A stretch of 64,000 nucleotides of DNA from Alentia gelatinosa (GCA_950022655.1 OX465579.1:76891193-76955192); one strand, 5' to 3'; shown: positions 1 to 12,600, numbered from the stretch's first letter. Program-made: numbers and translations. Notes: generated from the letters alone by a model not told the origin.

Positions 1-916
1 GGGGCTGGCAGTCTAATGCCCACAGGGCATACATCATGAATAATGACGCCCGTGCAGTCAACAGATCACTTATAAACTCCATCAATCAACATAATTCAAT
101 ACCAATTATGTACAAACTTTCCCACCCACCTCTCCCTTAATATCAATTGGCTCCTTGGCTATTTTATTGTTATCAATAAAATGAGCAAAAAATATACTAT
201 ATATTCATTGTATTACCTAACTACATATCATTTTCATAATTGACCTCATATTCTACTTGTCAATTACTCATTGTATTATTGTACCTCATTTCAATAACCA
301 GCTTTTTAATATGCCGTCCAATAAGGTCGTCATAATATTTTATTATCATTATAAAATTCAATAAAATTTTATCATCCCACTACTGCCTCTCTACTTTTTT
401 CCTGGGATGGGGTAATGGGATGCCCATGGCCTTTGGTCAGGGGTGGTCATTGCTCCCCCCTGGTGTCCCCCTCTACCGCACCTCACGATGCCCCTCCTGC
501 CACCTCGCGGCTTTCACACGTACTGCGCAGGCATGTGCGTCCCCTCAGCCCTCGCTCCTCCCTCACTTCTACTTCACTCATCACTCAGTACACACGTACC
601 TTTATTTTCTCCCACCCACCCTCAACCTTCTCCTTTGCTCTCTTATGATTCGTAGGGCTATTTTATTGTTATCAATACAATGTATAAACATATACTATAT
701 ATTCATTGTATTACCTAACTACATATCATTTTCATAATTGACCTCATATTCTACTTGTCAATTATCCATTGTATTATTGTACCTCATATCAATAACCAGC
801 TTATTAATATGCCATCCAATAAGGTCGTCATAATATTTTAATATCATTATAAAATTCAATAAAATTTTATCATCCCACTACTGCCTCTCTACTTTTAACC
901 AGGGATGGGGTGATGA
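1..916. repeat. Two-copy tandem duplication of about 500 bp
   Basis: The block 157-416 recurs at 655-916 with few differences, and both copies are preceded by a similar CCCACCCACC stretch (about 119 and 607). This gives a period near 498 bp. Shared text includes the segment around TTATTGTTATCAAT and the end around GGGATGGGGT. The C-rich part of the spacer (417-654) keeps three frames open for 70-105 codons, but these have no recognisable domain and I do not call them genes. Confidence 0.8.
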
Positions 917-1130
917 ATATATAAGAGTGCTACAAGGCCCTGAAGCAATCTGCGTGACTCCATCGGAAGATTTCAAAAGTGGCCATCATTTTTAACTTTC
1001 AAGGCCATGCCTGATAGATAATTGAAGATCCATTTACCTAATGAAAATATCAATGCCAGACAGGTCTGTATCAGATGGATTTCAACTACTCATGAGGATT
1101 CTTTTCGTTTTTCCATACCCATTTTAAAGA

Positions 1131-1133
<3 letters not shown>

Positions 1134-1202
<69 letters not shown>
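1134..1202. repeat. (AT)n microsatellite
   Basis: An uninterrupted alternating TA run of about 69 bp. Confidence 0.97.
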
Positions 1203-1204
<2 letters not shown>

Positions 1205-4200
1205 TGTAAGGCTTTTGCAATTTAAATCTCATTAGTTCTCAAGTTCTAATGACATTATCATTATTCCGAGGATTAAACACTTTTATGCACAATTTTTAAA
1301 ACACAAGTGGGATTGACTAAATCCTACCATATCAAATGAAACCTTATACTCTCATATTCTGATGAGTACTTCTGTGTTTGAATATGACTGCACTGAGAAT
1401 ATCATGTTGAAATATCATTGATCATAATGATCAATGATATTTATAAGCAAATACGCTGCTTAATGAATTCATGATGGGAGGCATCACAAAGTAATCTCTT
1501 TTGTATTCGGATGTTAAATATCTCCTACATAAAACGGTTCTAGAGACCCCCAGTAATAAGATTTACCCTATATGCATAGTAAGGGGCCATTTGTATAGTA
1601 TATTTCTAAAGTTTTGCACTCTCATATTCCCGATTACAACCGTTGTCAAAATATAGTTTATTACAGTTGAGATTTACAGTCAGAAAAATATTAAGGTCAC
1701 CCGTAAAGTTTACGGTATTTCCCTGGTACCCCAGTTGCCACAGAAAAACCATAAAATTCATGGGGAATTTTTACAGTGCAGCATAACGAGAATGATATTA
1801 TGTAGAAGATGATTGAAATTACAATGTGAACTATACATGAACTTACTTTTTTTCAACAAGACTGGAACTTGGATATGATATTAGGACTTAAACAATAAGA
1901 CATGGAATGATAAGTTTAAAGGGTATGTGCCAAAGGGGGAGATTGATACCATTAAGGATACTCCCAGGATGATTTTCAAATTTTTCAGGTTATAGATAAT
2001 TTACAGCTATATAGTAATAAGGAGACATAGTGAGGCTACCCGAATGCCATCTGTTCCTAGATATTTTGGTTGGAATTATCTCTGAACCGATTCCATCAGG
2101 GACACTAATCATGTCTCCTCATATTATCATATACATGTACCTAAAAACCGACATTTTGATAAAGCTTACTGTGGGTAGTATTTCATAAATGTTCAACAAT
2201 AGGTATAGAATAAAGGGAAATTGGTGATTCAAACTCGATGGGATACGAGCTCTGACACTAAACTCTCATAGGGTTCCTATGATCATTTAGTCTCTATCAC
2301 AAGTCATTAGCCGTCCGAAGTAGGGAATGTACATAGCAAATAGAACTTCCTAGAGGAGCTTACGCGAAAATAAGGGGTTGAAAAATATACTTTGCGCAGT
2401 AGACTGTTGAAAACTGTAATGAAAATGTCTTTTGCTCAGGCTATGGAGTGCTTTATGTTAGTAAAAATGTATAGTTCAAGAAATCAATGGAGTCGCTGTA
2501 TTACTTTTATTGTATCCTTCTTTTAATGATCATGTATATTCCGGTATTATCGTAAAACTGGTTGAGGTTTAGTTTAGGCTGTCATATGCTAAGAATAGAG
2601 TTTGGTTTATTTTGAATAAATATAATGAAACTCATTTCAGAACCATTTCTACATAAATCAAGCAAATGTAATGAGGTCAATGTTATCCATTAGGTGTACT
2701 AGCTAGGATATCATAAAACTATTCAATAATTACCCAAAATCGTCCCCACTTTGAATGAAATACCCAACCGTCACTCGGAAATGTGTGATATATCTACAAT
2801 AATGTCATTGAGAAAGTTATTATGGCAGCAATTCATATTGAGTCTGATTAAAGCCATCAATGATAAACACTTTCCAACGATCATATCTTTATCAAGTAAT
2901 ACAAGTTCGCCCAAAGTTAGAAATCGGACAATTAAGAGTGAATAAAATAGCTCGATACTAATACTACCGTCACTGTGGGCTTAGACCTACGGGTATGCGA
3001 TTTTATCATATAGCTGCCCTACCACTGCCTACATAAGATTTATGTCATTTCATTCCTCTACCTTTAATTGCAGAACGAATGGACGTTCAGAGAAATGACC
3101 AATAACTTCAACCATTAATGTTGGTTGAGCAATTAGATCGAGTTAAAATTCCTTCTAACTACAAATTTCAGGAGCAGTATGCGGAGATCCAGAGCAATAG
3201 CCAATTCTTTCAGTGGCGCCAACTGAATGGTTTTTTTAATTAAATGACCTGTCTTGTCTCATTCAGACTGAACACTCTTGTGGCACGTTTGGAATTGAAA
3301 TATAATATGAAGTATTGCTTGATAGAAACTCGAGCATCTATTTCTCGGTCCCCTTTCGAAGTCCATTGGAAATTCCAAAGTCAACGTTTTCAGAATCCTG
3401 TGGTGTTTACGTCAGAATGGGTATCAGGGTAGAGTAGGGTTTTCACCGGTTCTTCCAGTATGGCGGTAGAATAATATTTAGATGTCCTATTTGTGTTACT
3501 AAGGGATTACATTTGATAATGATCTTCCCAACGTAACATTACCTTCGACGTCAATGGCCTGAAAACGTTGCCAATATATAATGTAGCGCAGGTAGATTGA
3601 ACAGTGGAAATGTGCTACAATGTTCTTTGTAAACCCTTCACGTCCTATCTGCAAGTGTCTATGGCATAAGATTAACATCACCCACTGGGAACAGGCAATT
3701 GCTATGGTAAACCATTGATATGTAAAAACGATTCATAAATAAAGATTTCTATAAAAACAAAACATATTTCTACAATTATATTCGTTCGTTAAGGTAAGAA
3801 GACCGTATTATGTACGCTCTGTCAGGGGGAATAGAGTTGCATATAAAGCTTTATCCTCATCTCAGGCCTCCCCTTCTTGTCCCACACATTTGTAATGTAC
3901 ACGCCGATATTGCTAAATGTTATTGCAGTCCAGGTATAGGTAAACTCAATTAGAGTCCATTCCATATACATGTGCTGTAATTCTGAAGTTCCTTAATGGA
4001 CTTACTAGAGAATTATGGCACCAATGAGGTGCGGATTGACTCTTCATCACGTCAATTAAAGACAAGCCCTGGTTCCTTATCTAATTTTCAGGAAGGATTG
4101 TGGTGGAGAGAATCCTACCACGAGTGTCCTGGGAATCGGATGTAATCTTCGACTGGGTGGTTCCAAGCCGGATGTATGGATATGTCTGTACTTTAATTTA

Positions 4201-4740
4201 CTGTCTCCACTCTGCGTGCCTGGATGAGAGGATTGAGAGGGAACTGGGAGTAAAGTAATCACTTTCTGACACTTAAATACTAGGAGTAGATGTTAGTAAT
4301 ATGGCCGTAGAGGGGGGGGGCAACTAAGAATCTTATAGGAAGTTAGAAATTAGTATGTGGTAATATTGTCTATTGTATGGGTCCACTTTCCCTGAAATAT
4401 TATTAGTTAAATATTAAAACTGTCGCCGCCAGGGTTTACAGAACATATATATGTGCATTGAAATGTGTTTGTGCTACATGGATATTTCCCCAAAATAAAG
4501 AAAATCACCAAATAAAATCCTATCACTGCACGAAACCAGTTTATTCCTATATACGCTATTGCAAAAGTACATGTATCGGCGGTAAATTGTATCAGGCACA
4601 TACAAGACTGTTTCAGATATGGACCCGTCTTGGCTGTATTTCACACCAAGTGTATACAAGAGGAAATACATCCTCTGTGCAACATGTATATGCCGGGCGT
4701 ATACATATCACTTATTTTGTGTCACTCAGAAGGGGTCGCT
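1203..4740. other. Gene-free stretch
   Basis: No frame longer than about 65 codons has a recognisable domain, and I see no splice-linked coding blocks. The text at 1580-1600 resembles the end of a Harbinger-type MITE (GGGGCCATT), but no partner end is visible. A 9-base G run lies at 4312-4320. Confidence 0.6.
1410..1442. repeat. Perfect 33-bp palindrome
   Basis: Two 15-base arms (1410-1424 and 1428-1442) are exact reverse complements around a 3-base loop TAA. No terminator function is implied in a eukaryote. It may be a footprint of a small inverted-repeat element. Confidence 0.9.
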
Positions 4741-4744
4741 TAGT

Positions 4745-6270
4745 ATGTGTCACTCAGAAAGGGTTACTTAGGTTGGTGGTTCTATCGGTCGGTGGGTTAA
4801 TCGCTCAGTAGGTCGATCAGTCGGTGGGTCAATCAATCAGGTGTTCAATCAGTCGGCAGGACGATCGGTCAGTGGCGGGATGCATGGACGGACAGAGGGA
4901 CGGACGATAGGACAGACGTAGGGACGGACGATAGGACGGACGATAGGACGGACGATAGGACGGACGATAGGACGGACGATAGGACGGACGATAGGACGGA
5001 CGATAGGACGGACGATAGGACGGACGATAGGACGGACGATAGGACGGACGATAGGACGGACGATAGGACGGACGATAGGACGGACGATAGGACGGACGAT
5101 AGGACGGACGATAGGACGGACGTAGGGACGGACGTAGGGACGGACGTAGGGACGGACGTAGGGACGGACGTAGGGACGGACGGAGGGACGGACGGAGGGA
5201 CGGACGGAGGGACGGACGTAGGGACGGACGGAGGGACGGACGGAGGGACGGACGGAGGGACGGACGGAGGGACGGACGGAGGGACGGACGGAGGGACGGA
5301 CGGAGGGACGGACGGAGGGACGGACGGAGGGACGGACGGAGGGACGGACGGAGGGACGGACGGAGGGACGGACGGAGGGAGGGACGGACGGAGGGACGGA
5401 CGGAGGGACGGACGGAGGGACGGACGGAGGGAGGGACGGACGGAGGGACGGACGGAGGGACGGACGGAGGGACGGACGGAGGGACGGACGGAGGGACGGA
5501 CGGAGGGACGGACGGAGGGACGGACGGAGGGACGGACGGAGGGACGGACGGAGGGACGGACGGAGGGACGGACGGAGGGACGGACGGAGGGACGGACGGA
5601 GGGACGGACGGAGGGACGGACGGAGGGACGGACGGAGGGACGGACGGAGGGACGGAGGGACCGACGGACCGAGGGACGGAGGGACGGAGGGACCGACGGA
5701 CCGACGGACCGACGGTGGGACGGACCGACGGTCGGACGGACCGACCGGAGGGACGGACCGACCGGAGGGACGGACCGACCGGAGGGACGGACCGACGGAC
5801 CGATGGTCGGACGGACCGACGGTCGGACGGACCGACGGATGGAGGGAAGGACGGAAGGACGGAGGGACGGAAGGACGGAGGGACGGAGAGACGGAGGGAC
5901 GGAGGGACGGAGGGACGGAGGGACGGAGGGACGGAGGGACGGAGGGACGGAGGGACGGAGGGACGGACGGACGGACGGACGGACGGACGGACGGACGGAC
6001 GGACGGACGGACGGACGGACGGACGGACGGACGGACGGACGGACGGACGGACGGACGGACGGACGGACGGCGCGACGGGTGGCGCGACGGGTGGCGCGAC
6101 GGGTGGCGCGACGGGTGGCGCGACGGGTGGCGCGACGGGTGGCGCGACGGGTGGCGCGACGGGTGGCGCGACGGGTGGCGCGACGGGCGGCGCGACGGGC
6201 GGCGCGACGGGCGGCGCGACGGGCGGTGCGACGGGCGGTGCGACGGGCGGCGCGACGGCCGGCACGAGAT
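4745..6270. repeat. Composite GC-rich satellite with seven sub-blocks
   Basis: The array changes unit in an ordered way. A degenerate GGTC/GGTT lead-in lies at 4745-4888. Then come 12-mers GGACGGACGATA (about 4890-5120), GGACGGACGTAG (5121-5165) and GGACGGACGGAG (5166-5655). A GACC-containing mixed block follows (5656-5835), then an 8-mer GGGACGGA block (5836-5962), a pure GGAC 4-mer block (5962-6069), and 12-mers GGCGCGACGGGT passing into GGCGCGACGGGC (6070-6265). Because most units are multiples of 3 or 12, frames stay open for more than 470 codons on the minus strand and about 190 on the plus strand. These are repeat artefacts made of RPSVRPS-like or GRTDGRTD-like peptides. Confidence 0.97.
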
Positions 6271-6731
6271 GCTGTGGATATTATAGTTCATAGTCAGGGG
6301 AGACTTCCTGTATCAAATTTGACCATTTAAGTTCTATAGACCAACAATATTGCGACGTTTCCATATGATCACTCTGACACAATTAATAACCTTTCTTCAA
6401 TGTAAAACAAAAACAAACAAAACTGAATACCATTAATTTCTGATATCATTTGTTCCTATGCATGGCAGGCGATAGCCCATAATAAATTTGACCATTTCAT
6501 ATTTCGATTGCCTTAAGGGGGTCATCCACAGGAGACGTCCGTCCACTGGGTCCGTCTGAAATCCAGACAGAATCAGACGGATGGGTGTATGGAAGTACTC
6601 TGAATCCAATCCGTCCATCTGTAATACCTACAATATAGAGTACTTTTTTTTTTTTTTAAGTCCAGACGGTGAGATCTAAATTTTTAGATATTGCCGTCTG
6701 ACGGATACCCAAAGCTCCGTCGGTATTCAAA

Positions 6732-7319
6732 ATGGCGGGTCTCGGCAGAAAAAGTAAATGTGCTCCTATCAATAAACCCTCTCCTGTCGGCAAAAGACAT
6801 GCTACGGGTGCCAAACTTGACAAAAAGGATGATGTCACACAAGAGAAGAAAGGTAGGGGTCGACCCTCGAAAAAAACTCTTCCTGAAACGACAGTTACAC
6901 CGAAAGACAACGTGGGGCGAGCACCTTCCGAGTTCCCGTCTGTCCAGCTTCGAGGTTGTTCCGACGAGACTGCTTTTCAGCCGGGCCCATCCAAAAGGCG
7001 GCTTGGGACATCAGCAAGGGTGAGTGCTTCCAAATACGCAAAAGCAATGAGAGTTGAGGCTGAAGTATATTCCGAACCAGATACACAGGAACAACAAGTA
7101 CGTGAAATAAAGAAAATTATCAGAAAATCATATGAAGACGAGTTGGCACTACAGCAAGGAAAAGATGATTTCATAGTTGATATTGACGATATGACATCAG
7201 ATGGTAGCTCTGAAGGAAATCATGTACAGGAGGAGATGACTGGGAATATCGTAAAACTGGGCCCACGTATGCGACGACTGGAGTTTGGCGTAGTGATATC
7301 ACAAGGCGAAGCCGAGTGA
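6732..7319 (+). pseudogene. Harbinger accessory protein, N-terminal AT-hook part, truncated by insertion
   Basis: A 195-codon frame starting MAGLGRKSK. It is rich in Lys/Arg and carries an AT-hook-like core GRGRPSKK at about residues 42-49, which would bind the minor groove of AT-rich DNA. A short acidic stretch (residues about 145-162) follows. The ATG lies 60-80 bp after a poly-T run and TIR-like text. The last 24 or so codons (GPRMRRLEFG onward) do not belong to the gene. They come from an inverted-repeat element that starts near 7247 and has a second copy at 58326-58627. The natural continuation is probably the MADF block from 7624. Assignment to the transposon's accessory gene is inferred from position and composition. 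Confidence 0.6.
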
Positions 7320-7575
7320 TATCCGGAGCCAAAACTCCAGGAGTTACGGGAGCCCAGATTAAAACGAATAAAGTTTTGATTTTATCCTACCCCCTGTGAA
7401 TGATATTTTTATGTGAGGATAGTAACAAAAAAACACGATAAAAACTTTCTGAAGTCCTCCATATAGCTCTCCTTGCTGCTCTGAAGGCACTTGGAACTAC
7501 TTTCAGATGCTGATCTCTGAGTTAACGGAAAGTCAATGTTAAGTCTATGGGATTTTATATTAGGGGTAGGATAAT
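7247..7575. mobile_element. Palindrome-plus-inverted-repeat element, copy 1
   Basis: The first half (about 7255-7358) is a hairpin. The arm CTGGAGTTTGGC pairs with GCCAAAACTCCAG around the loop AAGGCGAAGCCGAG. The second half (7378-7573) starts TTTTATCCTACCCC and ends GGGGTAGGATAA, an inverted pair. The same two modules in the same order occur at 58326-58627, including the shared end text ATGGGATTTTATATTAGGGG, so this is a dispersed repeat. Here it interrupts the Harbinger accessory gene. Confidence 0.8.
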
Positions 7576-7623
7576 GTTGATTATTCTCAGTTGAACATTG
7601 TTCATGGGGAATAGGGGGAACCT

Positions 7624-9067
7624 ATGGACCATGATCAGAAGGGACAGGAGGTTCTCGATTTATCCAAGGGGCCAGGCAGCCTACATATGAGCAAACAAGA
7701 CGTGTCAATATACGATGATCCGATGAAGACACATGACCAGTGGTGGGCTGAAGACAAGACAAGGGAGCCGACTCTGATGGATCTTTGGAGAGATCATCCA
7801 AGTCTGTATGATGCTAAGGCAAAGCACTACCTAGTCGCTGAAGGCCAACAATAATGAAGAAATTTGCCACAATCCTGAGAGTACCTCGTGAGTACCAAAT
7901 GAAATGATTTCTACAAAAAGTCTAATCATAACAAACAGGTGGTATGTAATGATTAAAACCCCCTTAGTAAAAATTAAAAAAATTAATGTTGCTTTAATTA
8001 CAGAAAGGTCACTGTGTTAACTTTGTTAAATAACAGTTTGTTTTCCTCTAATATGTGTTAATTGAATGTTAATTGTTTTTCAGCCCACATCATAGAAACT
8101 AGGATGGCTTCATTGCGCAAATGATTTTAAAGATCTTTGTTCAATATCAACGGATGTACCGTGAACCTAAAAGCGGGTCCGAGGGGGGTGTGATCAGACA
8201 GACACCCCGACAGAGGGAGTTGGTGAATGTTCTGAAATTCCTCAGAGAACATATTAGAACAATACCGTCGCTATCGAGTTATGTAACACCTTCTGCTCCT
8301 GCTGCAACGCCGTCACAGTCAACCTATGCAGGCGTCGGTCAGACGATCAGAAAGACTGTCTCCCTCGCCGACTTTCAAGAAAACAACGTTCAGTTAGTTA
8401 AGGGGAAGACTGCTTCCAAGTCTGCTAACACAGAGGGCACTTCATCTTGGCGAGACACAGCTCCCCATGCCACGACTGATTCAGCAAAAAAATAGAAAAA
8501 TAAGTGTTATTCAAGTCCATCAGAAGAAGTCAACAGACATTTTACCATCAAGTGCTAGAGTGCCGAGTGCCGCATCAAGGAAAAAACTTTGGGAGGAAAA
8601 GGTGAAAAGGCAAGCGGAAGAAGAAGAAGAAGAAGAAGAAGAAGAAGAAGAAGAAGAAGAAGAAGAAGAAGAAGAAGAAGAAGAAGAAGAAGAAGAAGAA
8701 GAAGAAGAGAGTCTACGGATTGACCTAACCAATAAAAAGGAACAGGTCAAGCGTAAACCTATCGTTCAGCCCAGATCTGGTTTCACTGCTGCAGAGAGAA
8801 AGGCTGCAATGATGACTGCCAAGGAGAGGGCAGACTTGAGGAAAGATGACATCATGGGTCAGTCTTCCAGTCAGTAAGACAACACCTGAGGCAATCAATC
8901 TGGAATGGAATAAAAAACAAGAATCTTTGTACAGGAAAACCCACAAGTCAGAGAAGAAAATCATCCAGAAGGAAACAACAGAGACATTCACCACTCTAAT
9001 GAAGAATAAAAATGCAGCCCTAGAGAAACTTGTCGCTGAGAGTCAAGCTCCTGCTGCCGACCCGTAG
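7624..9067 (+). pseudogene. Harbinger accessory gene, MADF-domain part, frameshifted
   Basis: A MADF DNA-binding domain is visible across two exons. Exon 7624-7887 holds the opening LMDLWRDHPSLYDAKAKHYL. After a frame change at about 7835-7853 it continues as MKKFATILRVP, ending at a GTGAGT donor (7888). The next exon starts at 8084 after TTTTTCAG and reads HIIETRMASLR, then QYQRMYREPKSG and LVNVLKFLREHI, which is the usual MADF third helix and tail. A 23-nt insertion (8119-8141) breaks the frame between these two pieces. Downstream are a Ser/Thr-rich linker, a poly-Glu run encoded by a GAA microsatellite, and Lys-rich blocks in two further frames ending at 8877 and 9067. MADF proteins of Harbinger elements are thought to recruit the transposase to the element ends. 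This copy cannot make one protein. Confidence 0.75.
8617..8709 (+). repeat. (GAA)n microsatellite inside a coding frame
   Basis: About 31 GAA triplets. In the + frame they encode a poly-glutamate run within the Harbinger accessory gene. The other strand reads poly-serine, which is an artefact. Confidence 0.97.
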
Positions 9068-9989
9068 GATAGATACATTCCATTTTTTTTGATATTTTGA
9101 ATTGCATATGAGAATACGAAAACTTTTATTATTACTTTGTTTTTTTCTTTAATATTTCACGTGTGATTACTTTGTCTGAAAACAACATATAATTTAAACT
9201 TTTCCTAGTGCTAGCTTTATCTTAAAGAAATAATGCCAATTACCGTTTATTTTTAGTTTAGTGATGGTATAGATTTAATGTTCAAAATAAGTATTACAAA
9301 CTGAAGTTTTGGGTGTTAAACATATTTTTGGCAAGCGTCAGTTCTGAACTATCTCTATATTAAACAGAAAAGTGAATCAGATGTAGCAATATTTTTATTT
9401 GAAACTCCAGCAAAGGTACTCTCTCGTAACTTGTCTCATTGACCACCCAAGGTTGCTTAAATGTTTTCACGTTTTTGAAACATCAACAAGTAATTTCACA
9501 GGCTCCGGTTTATATATAAGATGTGATGATAACATACAAATTTTAAAGATCTTTGTTCAAACGTCTGACATTCTGATAGTGTCACTGCCACTCAAAGATG
9601 TCCCTAGTACTACAAAGACATATAATAGTATGAAAGTTTTAACGTAGATTGATAGGGTTAACCTGTTTTTATATTTTGTAGTATTTACCGTCCGTCAGTT
9701 TCATATTACCTCAAGGTTTCAAGTTTGTTGCAATGCTTATGCAAGCATTTAATCAAGACAAAAGATATATTTTACCAGATTGTTATTTGAATAAAAAAAT
9801 TTATGTTTTTTGTCATATTCAAAGGAAAGGATTAAATGTTAACAGTTAATAACAGGCCTTCGACATCAATATTTGACACACAAAATAGTTTACCGGTTTA
9901 TCATAATATTTATTTCTAAATAAATAGACGACATGGCAGATCATATATAATTCCATATTTCTGAGATCAACTGTTTGACTCCTAGCATG

Positions 9990-12600
9990 AAAGATAGTCT
10001 AACGCTCAAAGAAAAACTTGTGTTGAAGTACAACGTCGTACTGGTAGGGTAGTTCTCCTTCTTTTGTGAGATACCAGTCGGCCAGACGGGCTCGCATCTG
10101 CTTCACGGCCTAACTCCGGTTTCTGGCCAGTGTCGCCTCTCCGCCAGGCAGGGCAGCTTCTCCCCTCCAGATGCCTTTGTGCTGAGCATAGTCCTTCTCT
10201 TCCCAGTCAGTCGCTTCCTTAGGAAGGTATGAGGCTGCAGCCCGCTTCCGTAGAAAGTTGTGTAGGACTACACAAGCCATCACCAACTCTGAAGCATGTG
10301 TGGGATTCATCTCGATCTCCTAGCGGAGCAGGCGGAACTGGGTAGCTAAAATGCCAAAAGCATTTTCGACTATGCGACGGCAATGCGACAGCCTGTAATT
10401 GAAGATCTGTTGTGCCATGGTAAGTTTGGCAGAAGGAAACGGTTTCATCAGTTGCTCTCTTATCTCAAAGGCATCGTCGGCAACCAAGTAGTATGGTAGC
10501 TTCCCTCTATACCCCGGGAAATCTGTGGGTTCAGGAATGTTCAGTGGGTTTTCAGGTGCGTTTAAGTCTCTGAAAAGAGGACAGAACTTCCAGAGGGTGG
10601 AGTCTGAGGCCCGGCCTTCAGCGCCAACGTCCACATAGATTGAGAAAAACTTCTTATAATTGTAGTAGAGAGAACCAGACTTTGGGGGTTTAGTGATTCT
10701 GACATGCTTGCTGTCAAGAGCTCCCAAAACATGTGGCAGGTTCCAACGGTCGTGAAACACCTCACTGATCTCTAGATAACCAATCTTCTTCAGTACTTGG
10801 TGTCTGGAAAATATAAGTACAACAACTACAATCAATGGGTTGCAAATAATTATGACAGACGCTGGAGTGTCTTAAAATAATGTATATCAACAATCATAAT
10901 TCATAAATTGCTGAAGTAAGACATGTGATAAATTTATAACACAATGTTTATGACACTGAAATGACAAAAAGAAAAAAACTTAACCCATGTGTATATATAG
11001 ATAATAATTATTGTCTTATAGTTTATATATACATACCTTAAGGTAGTCATCTTTGAGGACAGTGTAGATAGCACGGCAAGTGTCGCGGATCAGTGGCAAT
11101 ACTGTACTTTCACCCACAAGGTAGCCCTGGTACAAGCTGGTCACACTTTCTCCTGGAAATATATATGAAAAAAAATATTAAAATAAACTAATATATCAGG
11201 GAAACCTTTTTTCCGTCAAGAGACTGAAATCTAAATTTTTGACAGGCAACGCGACTGACTGGAAAGAATCCTGCACAGTCTGCCAGAACTAAAATACAAA
11301 CACGCTTGCCGCACGCAGTCCTTTGGCGGCAGGCGGGTGTCCTCAATGCCGTCCAAACCGCCGACAGCATTCCGTCAAATTAAAAAATTATATGACTACA
11401 GAATTGCCCAAGACTTATATTATAATCATCTATAATTGTTTCATACATTTACATATTTCATTGAGTGCAATTAGGATTTTTTACATGATCCTTACTTATA
11501 TCTCTTGATTAAAAGGAATTAATGAAACCTACCCAGAAAATTACAAGAAATAACAATAACAAAAAAAACGAATATAAACTAATTCAGGTACTTAATAACA
11601 ATCAAAATGTAATTCATTAATTAAATATTTATATTATATAAAAGGTTTCTCACCACTGGTTAGGTACCGGATAGTAAAACTCAGCCTCTCCTCAGGTTTG
11701 ATCGAACAACGCCAGTTTGTGTCCGTATAGGTGATAAGTGGTGCGACAAGGTCCAGCAACTCCTTATACACTTTGGGTGGCATTCTGAGGGTGGTTGTGG
11801 CCCCTAAGATTTGAGGTGAACTCTCGACTGCAGAGCCGTCCCAAGGCGCGAGAAAATATTATGTAAGGAGGTCAGGGTGAAGGTCGGGTTTGCTGTGAAT
11901 GCAGTCATTGGCTACTCGGTCTACTGTATTCCTTATATGGAATTAAGGTAATGGGACAACTCCATGGTGTTCTAGTCATTTCACGGAAAACTGACGTGCA
12001 TCCAAGCTGAAAATGAATTGAAGTTGATGAAATTACAAGTTAAACTTTGATGACATGGACGACCATACCAATTATGGTTACAGGAAAGTGTGGGGACGGG
12101 AATGAATAGATATTTTGAACAGGCGGTCAGACTGACTTCTAACACCAGAGGTCTTACACGTATATAAATATAAATTGATGATTTCTGTCATATTTTAAAT
12201 TAGTTTAACCCAGAAATAAACTACTTAAAATATATATTACTATACACTTTCCTAGATTTATTAAATGCATTTAAATCTTATATTAAAATACTTTTATTTC
12301 TATTAATGACATATATGTCTATACTTACTCTTAAGAAATCAGACTCAAGCTTGGCGAAGGTGTTTCTCTAATGGTTGGCTGTACGACCATGGAGGAATGG
12401 CGACATCCAGAAGGCATGGGTGTGCTGCCTTTTCATACCATTAAAGCACATCCGTCTTCCTCATCTTCTTGCATGGCGATGGTCAGGGCTAGGCTCATAA
12501 CTCGCTTCCTACTAGCCTCCCTGTGTAGGGCTAGGTATACTCGTTCCTTCATAGACATCGTTGCATTTGAGACTAGGAAACCGCTGTGATACACACACCA
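9990..12600 (-). pseudogene. PIF/Harbinger DDE transposase, four exons, degenerate
   Basis: Read on the minus strand. Exon 1 (about 12330-12600) has the N-terminal REASRKRVMSLALTIAMQED stretch and, downstream, FWMSPFLHGR. Exon 2 (11654 to about 11862) reads MPPKVYKELLDLVAPLI and ERLSFTIRYLTSG. Exon 3 (11037-11152) reads ESVTSLYQGYLVGESTV, with good donor and acceptor sites. Exon 4 (10803 down to about 9990) holds the catalytic region: HVLGALDSKHV, then YYLVADDAF, then RIVENAFG, and the tail VVLHNFLRKR. Lesions are a frameshift near 10775, loss of the segment normally found between FFSIYV and DVGAEGRASD, in-frame stops near 10321 and 10112, and a stop in exon 1. The usual transposase is about 350-400 residues and cuts and pastes the element. 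This copy is dead, but the three acidic motifs are still legible. Confidence 0.85.

Noticed and set aside
4829..6330. Open frames of 478 and 480 codons (minus) and 175-192 codons (plus)
   Set aside because: They are translations of 4-, 8- and 12-bp tandem repeats, where every frame stays open. They have no non-repetitive sequence or splice context.
8520..8750. Minus-strand poly-serine frame
   Set aside because: It is the reverse complement of the GAA microsatellite inside the Harbinger accessory gene.
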